Shown here: piece after piece, positions 26,498 to 34,696 of the stretch
Position numbering within the stretch: position 1 is the stretch's first letter
Layout of the letters: each line of letters starts with the position of its first letter
The notes under the pieces: model-generated
Seen by the model: the letters and a program-made list of their open reading frames with translations, nothing else
Told to the model about the DNA's origin: nothing
The model's database searches: none
Made by a program: the position numbers and the translations under genes
Source: Phycisphaerae bacterium
GTDB lineage: Bacteria > Planctomycetota > Phycisphaerae > FEN-1346 > JAACEH01
Direction of reading: 5' to 3'
Length of the DNA: 54,053 nt
Assembly: GCA_012729015.1 (NCBI GenBank)
Contig: JAAYDY010000007.1
Span: 1-54,053 of the forward strand

Positions 26498-26814
26498 CGG
26501 TGGCCATGATGGGCGGCTCGCCCCTCGGCGAGGCTCGGGACTTGCAGCGAGCCGCGCCTGCGGCGGGCGCGGCGGGAAGTTCAGGGCCTTCGGCATGCCT
26601 GACGGGGCAGGCATGGCACCCGACGTTCGCGGCAGGGTAACCCCGTTCGACCCTCACCGCCCCTTGCTGTCGCTCCGGGCACCTCTCCCTGCAAGCAGGG
26701 CGAGGGGTTCAGGGAGCGTGCTTCGCACGCGGGGCTGACCGACCGACCGCGTGGGTCCGGGGGACCCACCCTACGCGCTCGGGGCACCTCTCCCTGCAAG
26801 CAGGGCGAGGGGTT
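26498..26814. repeat. Composite repeat block (families G, D, F, B, F)
   Basis: Family G at 26498-26560, family D at 26594-26621, family F at 26646-26710 (CACCTCTCCCTGCAAGCAGG), family B at 26748-26775 and a second family F at 26778-26813. The rest of 26482-26941 shows no gene. Confidence 0.8.
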
Positions 26815-26941
26815 TGTGTGGGGGGAGGGGAAATGCCGGAGGGACAGACAGAAAGCAGAGGCGCGCTGGGAGGCGGCCTCTGCTTCGGTGTTCCGGCGGG
26901 CGTTTCGTGTAGCCCTGCGCGAGTAGGGCGCTCGCCGGCGA

Positions 26942-28714
26942 TCAGTCCTGCCTGCTGGGCACGACCACGAGATTATCGAATGCGACCTCCGCGCCGCCGA
27001 CGCGGAATCCGACGCGGCCGCGACGTTGCGGCGAGGGATCGCCATCGGCTTGATCGGTCCAGGTGAAGGTGGCGGCCTCGGCGGCAGCGTCCGCGGCGTC
27101 GCGCGGAACTACCGTGGCGGTCACCTGCGTGGCGTCCGGACCGACGTTGCGGACCTCGACGGTCACGCGCCACCAGCGTCCGTCGGCCAGCGGCCCCGGC
27201 AACCGCAATTGGGCATTCTCGGGCCGGCTGACCACGGCCTCGGGGCCCTGGCGGCTCTTGATCTGGAGCCGCGCGGACTGGTTGGCGAACTCCACGGCGT
27301 AGTGGCTCTTGCCCAGGTCGTACACGACGAAATCCAGTTGCGGTTCCGCCTCGGCCTGGAGCACGCGGAAGTCGCAGCTCATGACGTAGTCGTACCAGCC
27401 GGGGAACCCCGTGACGAGCTTGCCGCCGCGGTGGCCCATCTCGTTCTGCTTCAGCACGCGCGAGCCGTCGATCTCGGCAATCATGAACTCCTCGGGATGC
27501 GTCGGCACGAGTTTCCAGGCGTCCGGGAGCGGGCCGGCGGCATAGGCCTCGTAATCCTCTTCCATGAGGGCCATGCGGCTGCGGGCCACGCGCACGTCCT
27601 CGTGGAATCGCCGGGCGACGTGGTCGGCCACTTCCGCGTCGGCGGTCCGCTCGAAGTACTGGCCGGCCAGGGTGTCGTCGCCGACCTCGTACTTGCAGAG
27701 GTACCCGGCCTGGAACCAGAGGCGGTTGTCGATTTCGTTGGCCGCGGCGGCGAAGTAGTCGGTGGCTTTGTCGAAGCGGCTCTCCATCATGGCCAGCTCG
27801 GCCTGGAGCAGGGGGGCGATGCCGTGCTCGGGGCCGCCCAGGGCATTCAGGGCCTCGATGGTCTCGCGGGCCTCCTGCAACCGGTCGGACCTCAGGGCCG
27901 CATAGGCCGCCAGGGCCTGGACTTCCGGCCTGTTGCTGCCGGCCAGGAGCCGGTAGGCGTCATCGTAGCGCCCGGTGCGGATCAGCTCGGCCGCCTGCTG
28001 CGCGGAGCTCGTCTCGGCGGCCACGGCGCCGGTCTGCCACAGCGACGCCGTCGCCGGCGCAGGCGTGGACGCTGCGGCCGACGGCGCCGGGCGGTCGGCA
28101 TCCTTCAGCCGCTTCAGCAGGAAATGTACGTCCTGAATCTGGTCGGGTTCGCCGGCGCGGAGCGTGATGTAATGGACCAGTTGGAGATTGGCCACGCGCA
28201 GCACGTCGGGCTTCTCGGCGGCAATGGCCTCGTCCATGGCGCTGAGGGCTCGCGGCTGAAGCTCGTGGATGCCGGTGACGGTGGCGACGTTCCTGGCGTC
28301 GGCGTAGAGGTAATCCAGGGCCCGATAGCGCGGCGGTTGGATGAGCGGGCTGACCAGGCGCAGACCCAGCAGGACGAGGACGGCGGCGGCTACGGGCATC
28401 AGTAATTGCCGCAGGACCAGTCGTCGGCGGGGCCGCGAGGCCGGTCGCCGCATGCCGCCGCGCTCGGCGGCGGGGCGATTGAGCTCCTGCGCGGCCTGGA
28501 GCAGGACGCGATCGGCGGAGCCGTCCGGCAGATCGTGCTGCGTCGCAGCCCGAAGCCGTCCCAACTCCATCCCGAGCCCGCGCAGGCCGTCGAGCGTGCG
28601 GCGGCACTCCGGGCAGGCGTCCACGTGGGCCGCCACGCGCGCGGCCTCTTCGCCGCCCAAGGCGCCCCGGGCAAACTCATACAACAGATGGACCTGGCAC
28701 TGCTCGCAGCTCAT
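26942..28714 (-). CDS. Zinc-finger anti-sigma factor with TPR-like and LamG-like extracytoplasmic regions
   Basis: A 590-residue membrane protein. The N-terminus is a zf-HC2 anti-sigma domain (MSCEQCQVHLL, AAHVDACPECRR) that should bind the adjacent ECF sigma factor. A membrane helix lies at about 105-122 (LLMPVAAAVLVLLGLRLV). Outside the membrane, about 240-400 is TPR/Sel1-like helical sequence (IRTGRYDDAYRLLAGS, LQAELAMMESRFDKATDYF). The C-terminal ~190 residues are beta-rich and resemble concanavalin-like/LamG folds (WYDYVMSCDFRVLQ, GRWWRVTVEVRNV). This last part may sense or bind an extracellular ligand. It lies downstream of the sigma gene on the same strand. Confidence 0.83.
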   Translation of the reverse strand: MSCEQCQVHLLYEFARGALGGEEAARVAAHVDACPECRRTLDGLRGLGMELGRLRAATQHDLPDGSADRVLLQAAQELNRPAAERGGMRRPASRPRRRLVLRQLLMPVAAAVLVLLGLRLVSPLIQPPRYRALDYLYADARNVATVTGIHELQPRALSAMDEAIAAEKPDVLRVANLQLVHYITLRAGEPDQIQDVHFLLKRLKDADRPAPSAAASTPAPATASLWQTGAVAAETSSAQQAAELIRTGRYDDAYRLLAGSNRPEVQALAAYAALRSDRLQEARETIEALNALGGPEHGIAPLLQAELAMMESRFDKATDYFAAAANEIDNRLWFQAGYLCKYEVGDDTLAGQYFERTADAEVADHVARRFHEDVRVARSRMALMEEDYEAYAAGPLPDAWKLVPTHPEEFMIAEIDGSRVLKQNEMGHRGGKLVTGFPGWYDYVMSCDFRVLQAEAEPQLDFVVYDLGKSHYAVEFANQSARLQIKSRQGPEAVVSRPENAQLRLPGPLADGRWWRVTVEVRNVGPDATQVTATVVPRDAADAAAEAATFTWTDQADGDPSPQRRGRVGFRVGGAEVAFDNLVVVPSRQD

Positions 28715-28880
28715 GGTTCAGCACATTCCTCGTTCGGCACGTCGGCCGACCGCCTCGCGGCGGCACGCTTCGGATCATTTGGCGGCTCGGGCTCGGGCCG
28801 GGCACAGACGGATCTGTCGGACGTGGCGATTCCTCGAAACGGTTCCTCACAGACTAGTACGAGTGGCGGCGGCCGGTACG

Positions 28881-29456
28881 CTACGGATTCCCGGTCTTTT
28901 TCCGCTCCAGGCGCTGCCACACGGCGCGAAGCTCTTTCAGGGCGTAGTCCATGCGGCTGCGGGCGGTCGATTCCGGACAGTCCACGATCTCGGCGATTTC
29001 GCGGTAACTCAGGTCGTGGAAAGCACGTAGCACCAGCACCTCGCGATGCTGCGGCGGCAGCGACGCGATGGCCCCGCGCAGGAGCCGCAACGACTCCTCC
29101 TCCATGGCCGCCACGTCGGGCCGCCAGGCGTGGCCGTCGTCCTGCGAGTCGGCCATCAGGTCGAACGACTCGCTCGTCATGGCCTTTTTCTTCTTCTGGT
29201 AATCGGTGACCAGGTTCCGGGCGATGGTGAACAGCCAGGTGGAGAGCTTGCGGGGATAGTTGTAGAGGTCGCGTTTCTGGAGCATCCGCAGGAAGGCTTC
29301 CTGGGCCAGGTTCTCGCCCTCGTTGACGTCGCGGACCAGGCGGCAGGTGTAGCTGGTGATGCCGGCGCGGTGGCGGCGGAACAGCTCGGCGAAGGCTTCG
29401 CCGTCGCCGTCGCGTTGCAGCCGAAGCATCAGGTCTTCGTCACTGAAGGAGTCCAT
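28881..29456 (-). CDS. ECF-type RNA polymerase sigma factor
   Basis: A 191-residue sigma-70 family protein. Region 2 has DEDLMLRLQRDGDGEAFAEL and NLAQEAFLRMLQ. RKLSTWLFTIARNLVTDYQ covers the -10 recognition helix. Region 4 is LPPQHREVLVLRAFHDLSYR and EIAEIVDCPESTARSRM. The anti-sigma gene follows by 166 bases. A promoter with housekeeping consensus (29501-29528) precedes it. Targets are unknown; autoregulation cannot be judged. Confidence 0.93.
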   Translation of the reverse strand: MDSFSDEDLMLRLQRDGDGEAFAELFRRHRAGITSYTCRLVRDVNEGENLAQEAFLRMLQKRDLYNYPRKLSTWLFTIARNLVTDYQKKKKAMTSESFDLMADSQDDGHAWRPDVAAMEEESLRLLRGAIASLPPQHREVLVLRAFHDLSYREIAEIVDCPESTARSRMDYALKELRAVWQRLERKKTGNP

Positions 29457-29500
29457 GCGCCGCCCGCCACGACCCAGAGGAAGGCCAGATCACGACGCCT

Positions 29501-29528
29501 ATTGTAAGGCCGCCGTCCGTGGTTGCAA
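29501..29528 (-). promoter_or_regulatory. Promoter of the ECF sigma factor gene
   Basis: On the minus strand TTGCAA (29528-29523), 16 bp, TACAAT (29506-29501). Confidence 0.6.
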
Positions 29529-29565
29529 GCGCCGGGTCCGACGTCCCATCTCGTCCGGCCGCGCC

Positions 29566-30174
29566 TCAGGCCTTTTCCAGCAGGAAGATGGCCGTCGAGG
29601 CTCGCCAGTTTTCCAGCAGGGGGATCATCCGGCGGCCGCCCAGGTTCAGGAACACCTCGCGCAGGATGCGCGTGCCTTCCTTGCCGGCAAACTCGCGGAA
29701 GTCGCGGACCGTCAGCAGGTGCACGTTGGGCGTATCGTACCACTGGTGCGGCAGATGGCGGGTCCGGGGCATGCGGCCGGTGAAGACCAGTTGCAGGCGG
29801 ATCGACCAGTGGCCGAAGTTCGGGAAGCTGATGATCGCCCGCTTGCCCACGCGAAGCATCTCGCGCAGCACCTTGCGCGGATCGAGCGTCTGCTGAAGCG
29901 TCTGGCTGAGGATGACGGTGTCGAAGGACTGGTCGCCGTAGTAGCTGAGCCCCTCGATCAGGTCGCCGTGAAACACGGCCAGTCCGCGATCCACACATTC
30001 GAGGACGCGCTGATCGTTGATTTCGACGCCGCGGCCCACGACGTTCTTCTGCTCGACGAGTTCCTGAAGCAGTGCCCCGTCGCCGCAGCCCAGGTCGAGC
30101 ACGCGGCTGCCCGGGGCGATCATCTCCTCGATCAACTCGTAATCGACGCGGCGGCGCCGCACGCCGTTGGTCAT
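29566..30174 (-). CDS. metW: MetW, methionine biosynthesis partner of MetX
   Basis: A 202-residue class I methyltransferase-fold protein. Motif I is VLDLGCGDGALLQEL (26-40), followed by GRGVEIND. The MetW signatures LSQTLQQTLDPRKVLREMLRV and SFPNFGHWSIRLQL are present. MetW works with MetX in homoserine acetylation in many bacteria. Its ATG overlaps the metX stop (ATGA), so the pair is translationally coupled; the longer open frame upstream is an overlap with metX in another frame. It is the last gene of metY-metX-metW. Confidence 0.96.
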   Translation of the reverse strand: MTNGVRRRRVDYELIEEMIAPGSRVLDLGCGDGALLQELVEQKNVVGRGVEINDQRVLECVDRGLAVFHGDLIEGLSYYGDQSFDTVILSQTLQQTLDPRKVLREMLRVGKRAIISFPNFGHWSIRLQLVFTGRMPRTRHLPHQWYDTPNVHLLTVRDFREFAGKEGTRILREVFLNLGGRRMIPLLENWRASTAIFLLEKA

Positions 30175-31349
30175 CGCCGGCCTCCCTTCGCCACGGCCGC
30201 CAGGAACCCGCGAATGGCCGATTCCATCAGGTCGTTCGGCAGCAGGAAGGCGTCGTGCCCGTAGTTCGACGGCACCTCCAGGAATGTTGTCGGGATGCCG
30301 TTGGCCTTCAGCGCCCGGACGATCTCCTTGGACTCGGCCGTCGGGTAGAGCCAGTCGCTGGTGAAGCTGATGACCAGCACGCGCGTCTCGGGCCGCAGAC
30401 GCTCGAACGCCGCGACGAGCGACCCGCCGCCGTACCTCGTCGTCGGGTCGTAGTAGTCCATGGCCCGGGTGATGTAGAGGTAGCTGTTGGCGTCGAAGCG
30501 CTTGATGAAGGCGTCGCCCTGGTAGCGCAGGTAGCTCTCGACCTGGAACTCCGTGCCGAAATCGTAGCCGTAGGCGTCCTTGTCCTGGAGCCGCCGGCCG
30601 AATTTCTCGCGCATGGAGTGTTCGCTCAGGTACGTGATGTGAGCGATCATCCGCGCGATGGCCAGCCCGGACGCCGGCGCCTGGCCGTCGTAGTAGTGGC
30701 CGTCGTTCCAGTTCGGGTCCTTCATGATCGCCTGGCGGCCGACCTCGTCGAACGCGATGTTCTGGGCGCTTTGTCGCGCGGCCGCGGCGATCGGCACAAT
30801 GCTCGCCACCCGGTCCGGGTACGCCAGTGCCCACTCGATCACCTGCATGCCGCCCATGCTGCCGCCCACGACGCTCATCAGCCGCTCGATCCCGAGGTGG
30901 TCCACCAGCGCCGCCTGGGCCCGGACCATGTCGCCGAGGGTCACCATCGGGAAGTCCGTCGCGTAGGGTTTGCCCGTGGCCGGGTTCGTGCTGCCGGGGC
31001 CGGTCGAGCCCTTGCACCCGCCGACGATGTTCGAGCAGATGACGAAGTACTTGTCCGTGTCGATCGGCTTGGCCGGCCCGACCATCAGGTCCCACCATCC
31101 GGGCTTGCGGTCGTCGTCCGAGTGTCGCCCGGCCACGTGCGCGTCGCCCGTCAGCGCATGGACCACCAGCACCGCGTTGCTGCGGTCGTCGTTCAGCCGG
31201 CCGTACGTCTCGTACGCCAGCGTCACGGGGCCCAGCGTCTCGCCGCTCTCCAGGAGCATCGGCTCCGGCGGCGCGGCGAAGGTGAAGCTCTGCGGCTCCA
31301 CCAGGCCGACGCTCTGCCCCCTGATTTCCACATCATCGTCAATCGACAT
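30171..31349 (-). CDS. metX: Homoserine O-acetyltransferase
   Basis: A 392-residue alpha/beta-hydrolase-fold enzyme that acylates homoserine using acetyl-CoA (or succinyl-CoA in some homologues). The nucleophile is Ser164 in VVGGSMGGMQ, and the triad partners are Asp332 (TSDWLYP) and His365 (NYGHDAFL). The family markers HALTGDAH, GCKGSTGP and FPMVTLGDMV are present. It lies 15 bases after metY and overlaps metW. Control is by the upstream SAM-I riboswitch. The acyl donor (acetyl or succinyl) is not decided by the motifs I can see. Confidence 0.97.
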   Translation of the reverse strand: MSIDDDVEIRGQSVGLVEPQSFTFAAPPEPMLLESGETLGPVTLAYETYGRLNDDRSNAVLVVHALTGDAHVAGRHSDDDRKPGWWDLMVGPAKPIDTDKYFVICSNIVGGCKGSTGPGSTNPATGKPYATDFPMVTLGDMVRAQAALVDHLGIERLMSVVGGSMGGMQVIEWALAYPDRVASIVPIAAAARQSAQNIAFDEVGRQAIMKDPNWNDGHYYDGQAPASGLAIARMIAHITYLSEHSMREKFGRRLQDKDAYGYDFGTEFQVESYLRYQGDAFIKRFDANSYLYITRAMDYYDPTTRYGGGSLVAAFERLRPETRVLVISFTSDWLYPTAESKEIVRALKANGIPTTFLEVPSNYGHDAFLLPNDLMESAIRGFLAAVAKGGRR

Positions 31350-31364
31350 CCGTCCACACTCCCC

Positions 31365-32654
31365 CTATGCCTTGGCCAGGGCCTGCTCCAGGTCGGCCAC
31401 GATGTCTTCGATGGATTCCAGGCCGATGCTCAGGCGGACGAAACTCGGCGTCACGCCCGCGGCCAGCAGCTCCGACTCCGACAACTGCTGATGCGTCGTC
31501 GAGGCCGGATGAATCGCCAGGCTCTTGGCGTCGCCGATGTTGGCCAGGTGGCTGAACAGCCCGAGCGACTCGATGAACCGCCGGCCCGCCGCCACGCCGC
31601 CGGCAATCTCGAACCCGACCAGTCCGCCGCAGCCCTGCGGCAGATAGCGCTCGGCCAGCGGCCGCGTCGCGTGCGAGGCCAGGCCGGGGTAATACACCCG
31701 CTTGACCTTGGCGTGCTTCTCCAGATACTCCGCCACGGCCTGGGCGTTGGCGGCATGGCGCTCCATCCGGAGCGTCAGCGTCTCGATCCCCAGCAGAATC
31801 AGAAACGCGTTGAACGGGCTCAGACACGCGCCGGTGTTCCTCAGCGGCCCGGTGCGCAGTTTCGTGGCGAACGCCGTCGGGCCGAACGTCTCGGCGAACC
31901 GCACGCCGTGGTAGCTCGCGTCCGGCTCCACGAGGTCGGCAAACCGCCCGTCGGCCCAGTCGTACGTGCCGCCATCGACCACCAGGCCGCCGATGCTCGT
32001 GCCGTGGCCGCCCAGGAACTTCGTCAGGCTGTGGACCACCACGTGAGCTCCGTGCTCCAGCGGCCGGCACAGGGCCGGGCTGGCCGCCGTGTTGTCGATC
32101 ATCATCAGCAGCCCCTCGCCGTCGGCCACGTCGGCCAGGCCCTCGAAATCGGCCACGTTCAGCGCGGGATTGCCGATGGTTTCGGCGTAAAGCACCTTGG
32201 TGGCCGGCGTGACGGCCCGGGCGAAGTCGGCCGGGTCGTCGCTATCGACCCAGTTGACCGTGATGCCGTAGCGCGGCAGCTCGTGCGCAAAGAGCGTCAC
32301 GGTGCCGCCATAGAGCCGCGTGGAGGCCACGATCTGGTCCCCCTGACGCAGCAGGGCGGTCAGGGCGCCGGTGATGGCGGCCATGCCGCTGGCGAAGGCC
32401 ACGGCGGCCGTGCCGCCCTCGAGGTCGGCGACGCGACGTTCCAGCACGTCGGTCGTCGGGTTGCTCAGCCGCGTGTAGATGTTGCCGGCCTCCTGGAGCG
32501 CAAAGAGCCGCGCCGCGTGGTCGGCGTCCTTGAAGCAGTAGCTCGACGTCTGGTAAATCGGCACCGCGCGGGCGCCCGTCGTCGGCTCGGGCTGCTCGTA
32601 GCCGGCGTGGAGGCACCGCGTCGCGAGGCCTCGCTGTGGGTTCGTCTGGGTCAT
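31365..32654 (-). CDS. metY: O-acetylhomoserine sulfhydrylase (aminocarboxypropyltransferase)
   Basis: A 429-residue PLP enzyme of the Cys/Met metabolism family that makes homocysteine from O-acetylhomoserine and sulfide. The N-terminus begins TRCLHAGYEQPEP, followed by PIYQTSSYCF. The PLP lysine is in VHSLTKFLGGHGTSIGG, with YAETIGNPALNVADFE and FVRLSIGLESIEDI at the expected places. The start is the ATG at 32654 with AAAGGA upstream; the open frame before it runs through the riboswitch terminator. First gene of the operon. Confidence 0.97.
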   Translation of the reverse strand: MTQTNPQRGLATRCLHAGYEQPEPTTGARAVPIYQTSSYCFKDADHAARLFALQEAGNIYTRLSNPTTDVLERRVADLEGGTAAVAFASGMAAITGALTALLRQGDQIVASTRLYGGTVTLFAHELPRYGITVNWVDSDDPADFARAVTPATKVLYAETIGNPALNVADFEGLADVADGEGLLMMIDNTAASPALCRPLEHGAHVVVHSLTKFLGGHGTSIGGLVVDGGTYDWADGRFADLVEPDASYHGVRFAETFGPTAFATKLRTGPLRNTGACLSPFNAFLILLGIETLTLRMERHAANAQAVAEYLEKHAKVKRVYYPGLASHATRPLAERYLPQGCGGLVGFEIAGGVAAGRRFIESLGLFSHLANIGDAKSLAIHPASTTHQQLSESELLAAGVTPSFVRLSIGLESIEDIVADLEQALAKA

Positions 32655-32706
32655 GGTACGACCGTCCTTTCCGCAGTTGCCGCAGGTGTGCTTGTCGGAT
32701 CGCGGC

Positions 32707-32739
32707 ACAAAAAAAGCCTCTTCCGATGGGGAAGAGGCT
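32707..32739 (-). terminator. SAM-riboswitch-controlled intrinsic terminator
   Basis: Minus-strand stem AGCCTCTTCC / GGAAGAGGCT (739-730 paired with 724-715) is followed by a run of seven T. It lies between the aptamer and metY, so it forms the off state when SAM is bound. Confidence 0.9.
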
Positions 32740-32765
32740 GTGGACAATCCTTCTGTCGTGCCGGT

Positions 32766-32893
32766 CCCTCATCTTTCCCCCCAACGCGGGGGGCGGGATT
32801 TAGCACCTGGCGTTGCGCCGAACCGTGGGGTCCGTCGCAACCGGTTGCTGTGGCGTCACAGGGCCCGTCCCTCAGCCACTCTTGATGAAGCAA
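32766..32893 (-). ncRNA. SAM-I riboswitch (S-box)
   Basis: On the minus strand the S-box elements run in order: CTTCATCAAGAGTGGCTGAG, GGGACGGGCCCTGTGACGCC, CAGCAACC, then GCCAGGTGCTAAATCC, closed by AAGATGAGGG pairing with TTCATC. It precedes the terminator and metY. Rising S-adenosylmethionine should terminate the metY-metX-metW transcript. Confidence 0.95.
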
Positions 32894-32918
32894 CTGCTTA
32901 TTCACTTGTCATTGCGGA

Positions 32919-32947
32919 ACTATACCCCCCGAGCCGCCCGGGGTCAA
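32919..32947 (-). promoter_or_regulatory. Promoter of the metYXW operon
   Basis: On the minus strand TTGACC (32947-32942), 17 bp, TATAGT (32924-32919); transcription should begin about 20 bases before the aptamer. Confidence 0.75.
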
Positions 32948-32993
32948 GGCGATTCCGGCGCACGCTTTTCAGGTGGACCCTTCCGATGAATCC

Positions 32994-33021
32994 TTGCAGG
33001 GCACGGGCACCAAGGTATAAT
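32994..33021 (+). promoter_or_regulatory. Promoter of the zinc-ribbon membrane protein gene
   Basis: TTGCAG (32994-32999), 16 bp, TATAAT (33016-33021). Confidence 0.65.
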
Positions 33022-33131
33022 TCCGAATATGTGTCTGCCCCGGGGCGGTTGCCGCCGGTCGGGCACATGGGCGCCGGTGCGGCAGCTCTGCTCAGTTCTG
33101 TGCTTCTATCCGCCATCATCGGGAGACGACC

Positions 33132-34694
33132 ATGGGCGTTCCGGCCCAGTGCACGTGCGGTTTCAGGCGGGAACTCGACGATTCCTACGCGGGCCGCGTG
33201 GCCAAGTGTCCCAGGTGCCAGGCCCTGATTCGGATTCCCGCGGCTGTTGAAGGCAGCCCGGGGCGGGCTGTGCCGACGGGGCCACATCAGGCAACTGTTC
33301 GTGCTGATGTCGGTCCGTCGCACCCGACGTCCACTGTGCCAATCCTCCATGTCGTGGCTCTCATCGGACAGGTTGGGCTGATTGTGCTCAACACGGTGTG
33401 CTTGTTGCTCTTCGGGCTGGTGTCGCTGGCCGATGACAACCCGAATGCCAAGACGGCAGGCGTTCTTTTCCTGCTTGGGGCGATTGTGGCCCTGGCGGTG
33501 AATGTTCCCATGCTTGTTCTGTATGCTCGGCGGAACGGTTTCGCCATGGGCGCCCTGTTCGGAGGCGCCGTCTTCGGTCTGTTAGCCGCCCTGGCGGGAA
33601 TCAATCGCGCCGCCTCGCTCGATATGTCGTATGCGATACTCGCTGTTGTCGTCAGCCTGATTGTGGCTGCTGCTGCATTGGCATTCATCGTTCTGATGCT
33701 GTCGAAGGGGTCGAAGGCCATGGCCAAGAATGCGAGGCCCCGGGTGGTCGCTCTGGGAGTCATGGCCGGGTTGCTCGCGGTGCCAGGGCTCGCGAGCCCC
33801 CTGGGCGTGTCAGGGTGGTTGGCGGCACTCACGCCGACGGCCGTACGCTACGCTACGCGCTCGGATGCTCAGCGGCGGGCCGACACGATGAACGCTCTCA
33901 GGGCGCAACACGCCAGGAAGCGCGAGCCGTACCGCGAACAGGGTCGGGCGAACCTGCACAAACTGCATGGGGCCATTTCTGCCTATGCCGCCGAGCACCA
34001 GGGATGGCTGCCGCCGGATCTCCGGACCCTGGTCCGCGAGTGCCGCGTCAGCGAGGACACGCTGCGAAGTCCACTGATGGTCTACGACGCGAAATCCAGC
34101 AGCCGGGTGGCCCCCTATTCCTACTTCGGCCAAGGCCTTCGCCTGGAGGACGTGCCGCCTGGGTACATCCTGGTTGCGGAACCCAAGAAGCTGTACCTCT
34201 CCGACACCAGTGCCCAGGCCCTTCTGGGCGACGGCAAGACGGCTGATGTGGGTCAGAACCAGATGCTCGCCAACAGCCGCGTCCTGTGTCACCATCGTGT
34301 GCCGAAGCAACTCACGTCGATTGCGGAGGCCGCCCTCGCGTATGCTCGGGCTCATGGCAATCGGTTTCCACCGGATCTCGATGCGCTGCTGTCATCGGGT
34401 GCAATCGACGCCTATACGCTGCAACTCCCCGACGATATCAAGAGGATGGATGATCGTGGCATCCGCTACTTCTGCAAGGACCTTGCGTATCGTCCCGAAC
34501 AGGCTTACCTGGTTGCAGCCGGCCCGAGGTTTGAATCTGACCTGACGTATGTTGTGAAAATCTCAGGAGGTAACTGTTCGGTAGAAAGATTGACCGACGG
34601 CACGATCCGGGAACTGGTCAAGGAACAGACGCCCCCGCCGCCGAAACGTGAGAAACCCCGCACACGGCCAAGGCCCGTGACGCCGGTGCCGTGA
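33132..34694 (+). CDS. Zinc-ribbon membrane protein with duplicated pseudopilin-like domain
   Basis: A 520-residue protein of unknown function. The N-terminus has a zinc-ribbon pattern (QCTCGFRRE then AKCPRCQALIRIP). Five or so membrane helices follow between about 68 and 240. The C-terminal half holds two related ~45-residue segments: LHKLHGAISAYAAEHQGWLP and LTSIAEAALAYARAHGNRFP, each followed by PDL and a short strand. This resembles the globular part of planctomycete type II pseudopilin-like proteins. The tail is basic and Pro-rich. GGGAG lies upstream of the ATG. The domain similarity is my reading and no function is assigned. Confidence 0.72.
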   Translation: MGVPAQCTCGFRRELDDSYAGRVAKCPRCQALIRIPAAVEGSPGRAVPTGPHQATVRADVGPSHPTSTVPILHVVALIGQVGLIVLNTVCLLLFGLVSLADDNPNAKTAGVLFLLGAIVALAVNVPMLVLYARRNGFAMGALFGGAVFGLLAALAGINRAASLDMSYAILAVVVSLIVAAAALAFIVLMLSKGSKAMAKNARPRVVALGVMAGLLAVPGLASPLGVSGWLAALTPTAVRYATRSDAQRRADTMNALRAQHARKREPYREQGRANLHKLHGAISAYAAEHQGWLPPDLRTLVRECRVSEDTLRSPLMVYDAKSSSRVAPYSYFGQGLRLEDVPPGYILVAEPKKLYLSDTSAQALLGDGKTADVGQNQMLANSRVLCHHRVPKQLTSIAEAALAYARAHGNRFPPDLDALLSSGAIDAYTLQLPDDIKRMDDRGIRYFCKDLAYRPEQAYLVAAGPRFESDLTYVVKISGGNCSVERLTDGTIRELVKEQTPPPPKREKPRTRPRPVTPVP

Positions 34695-34696
34695 TC

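Noticed and set aside
30072..32885. A 937-codon frame antisense to metYXW
   Set aside because: It runs through the SAM riboswitch terminator and opposes three well-supported enzymes; a GC-driven shadow.
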